DNA of 64,000 nucleotides, taken from contig NZ_BOLP01000009.1 of assembly GCF_016861695.1 (NCBI RefSeq), positions 19,405 through 83,404 of the forward strand, in the 5' to 3' direction. The first letter of the stretch is position 1, and each line of letters starts with the position of its first letter. The stretch is from Levilactobacillus andaensis (lineage in GTDB: Bacteria; Bacillota; Bacilli; Lactobacillales; Lactobacillaceae). Position numbers and translations under genes: made by a program. This document shows, one piece after another, positions 59,532 through 64,000 of this stretch. The notes under the pieces were generated by a model that was given only the letters and a program-made list of their open reading frames with translations, was not told the DNA's origin and searched no databases.

Positions 59532-61367
59532 ATGCGAAGGAAGATAACCGCTGTCGTGATGGGTATAGTGATAGCCATCATCGTCTATCTTGTCGGAGGC
59601 CTCGGTGCTGGTGGCATTACAGCGCATGCCAGTGAGATGTCGATTTTTGGTGTGGGTGAAAATGATGCCATTATTACGGATGCTAACGGGAACCGAATTC
59701 CTAATGGAAGCGACTTAAGCAAGTGGGATAATTATACGGTTGATTACACCTGGGGATTGCCAGATGGCGAGATGATTCAGGATGGCGATACGGCAACCGT
59801 CACATTTCCGCATACAGCCGTGGGTCGACGGGATGTGACATTTCCACTCTACGATGATAACGGCCAGAAGATTGGGACGTTTACCATCAAAGAGGGGCAG
59901 AGTACCGGGACAATTACCTTTAACGGTGCTTTAGCCGGGACGGCGACGAACCGGCGTGGCTCGTTGAAATTTTATGTCAAAGGGAGTTCACAGAACGAGA
60001 ATATCGGCCTAGACTGGGGAATCAATAAGATTGGTTGGGCTGGCGAGCGTCATCCGGATGGGTCACCAGCTAAATTGACCTGGAACGTGGCGTTTAACCC
60101 CAACAGTACTAATATGGGGCAAGCGGTCATTACGGATAGTATGGGTCCTGGCCAGAAATACGTTGAAGGCAGTGTAAAGGTAACGACGGGGCGTTACGAT
60201 GCGCAGACTGGGGACTTCATCAGCGATGGTGGCACCTTGACACCGACGGTCGATGTTGGAAGTAACACGCTGATCTTTACGTTTGAAAACGTCAAGACGG
60301 CCGTGAACATGACCTACCAAACCACACCAGCGATTTCAGGTACGGGTGGTGAATGGCTGAATACGGCCTCATTGAACGGTCAGACCGTCACTGCGCGGAT
60401 CGTTTGGGGTGGTTACGGCAGTGGTAATGGTGATAACAACACTGGGGACGAGAACGTTCCTGGCGAGGTCATTTTAACCAAAGCGGATAGTGCGACTGGT
60501 CAAAAATTAGCAGGTGCCGTGTATGACTTGCAGGACAGTACCGGCAAGGTCATCAAGGCAGGGCTAACGACCGATGCGGATGGGGCAATTGCCTATCCGA
60601 ATTTACCAGCTGGTAACTACCAGTTCGTTGAGGTGACGGCCCCAACCGGTTATACGTTGAATAAGGAACCAGTGCCATTTACGATTACTGAGGGCAGTCT
60701 GGACACCGTATTCGTTAAGACGACCGACACGAAGGAAGAAAGCGGCACAACGGAACCAGAAAATCCGGGTACCACGACACCGCCAGTGACGGAGCCGGAA
60801 AATCCAGGAACGACGACGCCACCAGTGACGGAGCCGGAAAATCCAGGAACGACGACGCCACCAGTGACGGAGCCGGAAAATCCGGGAACCACGACGCCAC
60901 CGGTAACAACGCCAGAGAATCCAGGAACGACGACGCCACCGGTAACAACGCCAGAGAATCCGGGAACCACGACGCCACCAGTCACAACACCAACAACGCC
61001 GGAGAAACCCGGAACTACGGTGCCACCAGTGACGACGCCAACTAAACCAGTCACGCCATCGAAGCCGACAGTGCCAATTAAACCGACGAAGCCGAACAAG
61101 CCGGTTACGTCACCAACGACGGCAGGCAGTAACAGTTCGACCACGACAGCGCCAAGTACGACGACTGGTGGAGCAGGGGCTTCTTCAACTGGATCATCGA
61201 ATGGTACTAGCCACAGTGGTCAGTCAAACAGTAACGGCTCATACGTGGGGTCGACCTTACCACAGACCGGTGAAAACCAGTCGCACAGTTTGGTAGACAC
61301 GATTGTGGGCGTGGCTTTACTGGTTATTGCTGGCGGATTTGGTTACGGTTGGTTGCGCAAGCACTGA
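59532..61367 (+). CDS. LPXTG-anchored collagen-binding-type adhesin
   Basis: The product has 611 residues. The signal peptide (MRRKITAVVMGIVIAIIVYL, cleavage near AHA-S) is followed by two Ig-like adhesin domains of the Cna/SdrG collagen-binding type (about 35-290; ITDANGNRIPNGSDLSKWDN, then VITDSMGPGQKYVEGSVKV). One Cna_B/SpaA pilin-like domain (about 308-400, GEVILTKADSATGQKLAGAV) comes next, then a Pro/Thr stalk with six identical-length 13-residue repeats, and the sorting signal LPQTGE with hydrophobic tail. ATG 59532 follows GGAGGAGG. It should bind host or plant matrix. Confidence 0.9.
   Translation: MRRKITAVVMGIVIAIIVYLVGGLGAGGITAHASEMSIFGVGENDAIITDANGNRIPNGSDLSKWDNYTVDYTWGLPDGEMIQDGDTATVTFPHTAVGRRDVTFPLYDDNGQKIGTFTIKEGQSTGTITFNGALAGTATNRRGSLKFYVKGSSQNENIGLDWGINKIGWAGERHPDGSPAKLTWNVAFNPNSTNMGQAVITDSMGPGQKYVEGSVKVTTGRYDAQTGDFISDGGTLTPTVDVGSNTLIFTFENVKTAVNMTYQTTPAISGTGGEWLNTASLNGQTVTARIVWGGYGSGNGDNNTGDENVPGEVILTKADSATGQKLAGAVYDLQDSTGKVIKAGLTTDADGAIAYPNLPAGNYQFVEVTAPTGYTLNKEPVPFTITEGSLDTVFVKTTDTKEESGTTEPENPGTTTPPVTEPENPGTTTPPVTEPENPGTTTPPVTEPENPGTTTPPVTTPENPGTTTPPVTTPENPGTTTPPVTTPTTPEKPGTTVPPVTTPTKPVTPSKPTVPIKPTKPNKPVTSPTTAGSNSSTTTAPSTTTGGAGASSTGSSNGTSHSGQSNSNGSYVGSTLPQTGENQSHSLVDTIVGVALLVIAGGFGYGWLRKH
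60753..60986 (+). repeat. Six 39-bp tandem repeats in the adhesin stalk
   Basis: Each unit encodes EPENPGTTTPPVT or TPENPGTTTPPVT. Units differ at a few silent bases. Repeat number is likely to vary between strains. Degenerate Pro/Thr units continue to about 61120. Confidence 0.92.
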
Positions 61368-61396
61368 GATTAGTGATGAGTAGGAATTGAAATAGA

Positions 61397-61439
61397 CCAC
61401 GTTTTCTGGGATTTTCTCCGAGAAAACGTGGCCTTTTTT
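61397..61439 (+). terminator. Terminator of the adhesin gene
   Basis: CCACGTTTTCT / AGAAAACGTGG perfect stem followed by TTTTTT. Confidence 0.92.
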
Positions 61440-61623
61440 GATTATTTTAAAATATTTTTCGGTAAATGGCGGCAAACGACATAATGTGTCATGCTGATTT
61501 TGTATAATGAAGCGGACCTTGTGACCTGAACAATGTTCATTGACCGTACATGTGGTCAAACTCGACGTCGTTTAAGGAAATCAATAGTTGAAAAATAATT
61601 ATGTAACAAGGAAAGGAGAAAAT

Positions 61624-62205
61624 ATGAAAGGTTTAGGTAAACGTTGGATTACAGGTATCATTGTCGTGTTAGGGTTGATTGGCGTTGGTTTAGCTAGTCC
61701 AGTCAGTGCGCAAGCTAAGGCAAAAGCCAGTTTTCCACGGAGGACGATTACATATCATATCTCATCAACTGGGAGCTATTACCGTGGTGTGTGGAAGTTG
61801 GCAGTTAAAAACTGGAATCATCTGAAAGTGGTGAAGCTGGTGGAGACGAGTGATGCATCGGCGGCCAATATAGTGCTGACAACGACTAAGACTGCTGGGG
61901 GAAACTATCCTTACACGTATTCAGAAAACTATCCAATGGTGGATGAAGATGCTGAAGATTCGAGTTCAATATCAACTCAGTACTTCAATTATAAAATTTT
62001 GTTGTCTCGGAAAATGATGAAGCAGTTCTATTTCAACAAGACTGAGAGAGCTGGTTGGGGCAGCACAGCAATCGGAGATATTTTAGGCTTGAATACGTCT
62101 AAAAATTTTGAGAGTGTTATGAATTTTTCATCCTTCAAGGAAGACAAGCCAACTAAGTATGACAAGAAGAATCTCAAGAAGTTATACCAGAAACTGCCAT
62201 ATTAA
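61624..62205 (+). CDS. Secreted matrixin-like protein lacking zinc ligands
   Basis: The product has 193 residues with a signal peptide (1-30, ending VSAQAKA). The mature part resembles small lactobacillar matrixin-like metalloproteases: TITYHISSTGSYYRGVWKLA, then NIVLTTTKTAGG, and the late TERAGWGSTAIGDILGLNTS...SVMNF block. In active relatives that block reads HExxHxxGLxHS...SVM; here the three histidines and the glutamate are replaced, so it should not bind catalytic zinc. ATG 61624 follows AAAGGAG; an extended -10 (TGTATAAT) lies at 61501-61508. The next gene follows after 41 bases. Confidence 0.75.
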   Translation: MKGLGKRWITGIIVVLGLIGVGLASPVSAQAKAKASFPRRTITYHISSTGSYYRGVWKLAVKNWNHLKVVKLVETSDASAANIVLTTTKTAGGNYPYTYSENYPMVDEDAEDSSSISTQYFNYKILLSRKMMKQFYFNKTERAGWGSTAIGDILGLNTSKNFESVMNFSSFKEDKPTKYDKKNLKKLYQKLPY

Positions 62206-62246
62206 AGTAGTCGATTAAACTTAGAAATTATAGAGGAGCAAACACA

Positions 62247-62825
62247 ATGAAATTAATCAAACTAGTCAGTGCCGCAATGGTTGCCACCACGATGGGTGCT
62301 GCAGCGATTGTCGCCACACCAGAATTGACAGCGGATGCCAAAGCACAGAAGTCACTCAAAACCTATCCTAAGGCTCTACGGCGGACGTGGTACCATTACG
62401 AAAAGAATGATAACGGTAAATTCACGTACAGCAAGTTAACCTTCACTGCAACTAAGCTGACGGACACTTGGGCAGGCTGGGGGACGACTAAGTCTAGAAC
62501 GTTTAAGTCAGTCTTACACCAATACGATCCAGCTAAGAAGCTTCAGAAGGGTAAGGACAATTGGGCGGTGGCTTATAAGTCTGGTAAGTCAACCAGAATG
62601 GGCGCTTGGGACACTAGCAAACGTTTCTTTATGGGACCAAAGCGGGCATTGCGGAGTTATAAAGTAGTGACAACTAAGGTTGATGGCAAGAAGGTCAAGG
62701 TACTACATGCCAAAAACTTAGATTCCCTGCCAGTTGATGAACCATACTACTACACCAGTAAGAAATTGACGAAGCAAACCAATCCTAAAGGGGACAATTA
62801 CGGTAATGATTACGGTTGGAACTAG
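62247..62825 (+). CDS. Secreted lactobacillar protein of unknown function
   Basis: The 192-residue protein has a signal peptide (MKLIKLVSAAMVATTMGAAA, cleavage near ADA-K) and a basic, Tyr/Trp-rich mature part starting TYPKALRRTWYHYEKND. Such small Lys/Tyr/Trp-rich exported proteins are frequent in lactobacilli, without known function. It ends GNDYGWN. GAGGAG precedes the ATG. It probably shares a transcript with the matrixin-like gene, closed by the terminator at 62901-62929. Confidence 0.78.
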   Translation: MKLIKLVSAAMVATTMGAAAIVATPELTADAKAQKSLKTYPKALRRTWYHYEKNDNGKFTYSKLTFTATKLTDTWAGWGTTKSRTFKSVLHQYDPAKKLQKGKDNWAVAYKSGKSTRMGAWDTSKRFFMGPKRALRSYKVVTTKVDGKKVKVLHAKNLDSLPVDEPYYYTSKKLTKQTNPKGDNYGNDYGWN

Positions 62826-62900
62826 ATAGGAGTGGCAGTAAGCCCATTTTTAAGCTAGTTGTATGATGAATCGCCTTTGAAAAAAATATTAATTTTAGCC

Positions 62901-62929
62901 AAGACGAGGTGTAATAGCCTCGTCTTTTT
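62901..62929 (+). terminator. Terminator of the secreted-protein pair
   Basis: AAGACGAGG / CCTCGTCTT stem followed by TTTTT. Confidence 0.9.
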
Positions 62930-63109
62930 AATACATATAACTGGGATCAGAAAGTGTGATTCCAATGCGCCAAGATATAAATTAAAAACGATTGTTGGTA
63001 ATCATTAGCAAGTTCAATTGCATAAGGAACCGGGCATTATTGTGCTTTTTAACGTATTATCAGTGATACTATGAGGTGCAAATCCGTTAATGCTTAGCAG
63101 GTGAACAAC

Positions 63110-63469
63110 ATGTTGAATTACAGATTTAGCTCTTTTTATAAGAAATCATTTTATGTATTCGTTGGTGTGTACCTTTTGGAGATTATGTATTCATTGTTTT
63201 TATATCCGCATTTGAAAAATACGATACCTATGCATATAGGAATTAATGGTGTCGACTCATTAACCCATGCTAAATATATTATCTTTTTATTACCAACAGT
63301 CTATATTCTGGTAAGTTGTATATTTAAATCAGAAGTTGTTGATAGTAAGTACATTGAGAGGAGTCTAACTGATAACATCTTAAAAATATTCTTTTTCTTG
63401 CTACAAGTGTTGTTGCTTTTTTCATCTTTTTACTATTTTTACATTGTGTATATGTATTACACCATATAA
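63110..63469 (+). CDS. DUF1648-like membrane protein
   Basis: The 119-residue membrane protein has three hydrophobic segments (FYVFVGVYLLEIMYSLFL, YIIFLLPTVYILVSCIF and a C-terminal Phe/Leu/Tyr-rich helix). IPMHIGINGVDSLTHAKY between the first two matches the DUF1648 pattern. ATG 63110 is six bases after AGGTG; GTG 63101 is an alternative. The gene is far richer in A and T than its neighbours, which suggests transfer. The gap 62930-63109 shows nothing clear. Confidence 0.68.
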   Translation: MLNYRFSSFYKKSFYVFVGVYLLEIMYSLFLYPHLKNTIPMHIGINGVDSLTHAKYIIFLLPTVYILVSCIFKSEVVDSKYIERSLTDNILKIFFFLLQVLLLFSSFYYFYIVYMYYTI

Positions 63470-63608
63470 AAAACTGCTAGCCAAAATGGGTTAACAGTCA
63501 CTGCCTCGCTCAAGTATTAAGTCGCTGAGAACTAATGATAAATTAAAGTAATAAAAAACTGTAATCACGGTGTCTTTGACAACCAATGATCACAGCTGAT
63601 AACGAATA

Positions 63609-63680
63609 TTGGGTATACTGGGCTCGAACCAGTAACTTACGGATTCAGAGTCCGCTGCCTTACCATTTGGCGAATACCCA
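63609..63680 (-). tRNA. tRNA-Gln (anticodon CTG)
   Basis: On the reverse strand TGGGTAT pairs with ATACCCA as acceptor. The anticodon arm GCGGA-CTCTGAA-TCCGT gives anticodon CTG, and the T-arm is CTGGTTCGAGCCCAG. The CCA end is not encoded. It reads CAG codons. Confidence 0.88.
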
Positions 63681-63861
63681 ATGATCTGTGTTGCCTTTAA
63701 GCAACTATTTAATAGTAACTTGTTCCGCTTTTGGTGTCAACCAATTTTCTTTAAAAAGTAGTTGGAACTGCATGAATTTCCGACTTTTTGTAATTTTATG
63801 CAGAGAACAATTGACATTTTTTGTTGGATAGCGTAAATTAGATATTGCTAGTAAATGACAT

Positions 63862-63935
63862 TGCCCGCTGGTCAAACTGGTTTAAGACGTCGCCCTCTCA
63901 AGGCGGAGTTACGGGTTCGAGCCCCGTGCGGGTGA
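63862..63935 (+). tRNA. tRNA-Glu (anticodon CTC)
   Basis: D-stem GTC/GAC, anticodon arm TCGCC-CTCTCAA-GGCGG with anticodon CTC, T-arm ACGGGTTCGAGCCCCGT. The acceptor TGCCCGC pairs with GCGGGTG, with T-G and G-T wobble at its first two positions, which is unusual. No CCA is encoded. It reads GAG codons. The last 65 bases of the window hold nothing I can support. Confidence 0.78.
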
Positions 63936-64000
63936 TAAATAGAGAATCACTGAAATACTAAAAGAGCTAAAAATGCTGATAATCCGGCGTTCCTGGCTCT

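Noticed and set aside
60753..60986. CRISPR-like tandem repeats
   Set aside because: The repeats are contiguous, in frame and encode a Pro/Thr stalk.
60650..61144. Reverse-strand frame of 164 codons rich in Val/Gly/Ser
   Set aside because: It is the antisense of the Pro/Thr repeat stalk of the adhesin; its length comes from the repeat composition, with no ribosome binding site.

Overview
The window is chromosomal DNA of a Gram-positive member of the Lactobacillaceae, most likely Levilactobacillus or a near relative; the genus is an inference and is not proven. Supporting signs are the cdaA-cdaR-glmM-glmS gene order, LPXTG surface proteins, strong AGGAGG ribosome binding sites, CcpA cre-like sites, hairpin-plus-T-tract terminators after most genes, and a tmRNA encoding the tag AKNNNSYALAA. 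Nearly all housekeeping genes share one moderately GC-rich, GAC/GTC/ACG-rich composition. Two segments differ: a sugar operon (33001-39105) and an integrated element (44339-52477), both visibly richer in A and T.

Region by region. 1-7000 holds c-di-AMP synthesis and amino-sugar metabolism (cdaA, cdaR, glmM, glmS, nagB). 7059-10700 has a cell-wall glucosaminidase, a teichoic-acid export ATPase (tagH) and a candidate CcpA-linked small RNA. 11390-17091 is a haem/iron uptake cluster of three NEAT-domain surface proteins followed by an ABC importer whose binding-protein gene is frameshifted. 17100-17960 is a repeat-rich gap. 17989-24085 is a reverse-strand polyphosphate operon (lipoprotein, licD, ppx-HD, ppk, ppx). 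24799-29316 has small regulators, OsmC, several tiny genes, a reverse-strand small RNA candidate, an AP2-domain protein and lactate dehydrogenase. 29597-32909 couples a dicarboxylate/citrate transporter to fumarase.

33001-39105 is a LacI-controlled catabolic operon that combines kdgK and kdgA with a hexulose-phosphate synthase/isomerase pair, a permease and a TIM-barrel isomerase; a perfect 24-bp operator palindrome follows its promoter. 39687-44269 holds an ECF sigma/anti-sigma pair, an NlpC/P60 hydrolase, and a YhgE-type membrane protein divergent from a TetR regulator. 44339-52477 is an approximately 8.1-kb satellite-like island (integrase, CI/Cro-like repressors, primase, VapE helicase) inserted at the 3' end of ssrA, with a 23-bp att repeat and arm-site repeats at both ends. 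52456-59030 continues with tmRNA, a two-component system, an rRNA methyltransferase, a sugar permease and pgi. 59532-63469 encodes a collagen-binding-type LPXTG adhesin, two small secreted proteins (one a matrixin-like protein that lost its zinc ligands) and a membrane protein. The window ends with two tRNA genes.

The most novel signal is a family of about 170-nt intergenic elements. Three close copies and one diverged copy carry conserved ends and three internal hairpins whose arms change in a compensating way between copies. A second repeat family borrows one of these hairpins. These look like structured RNAs or RNA-like mobile repeats rather than simple DNA repeats.
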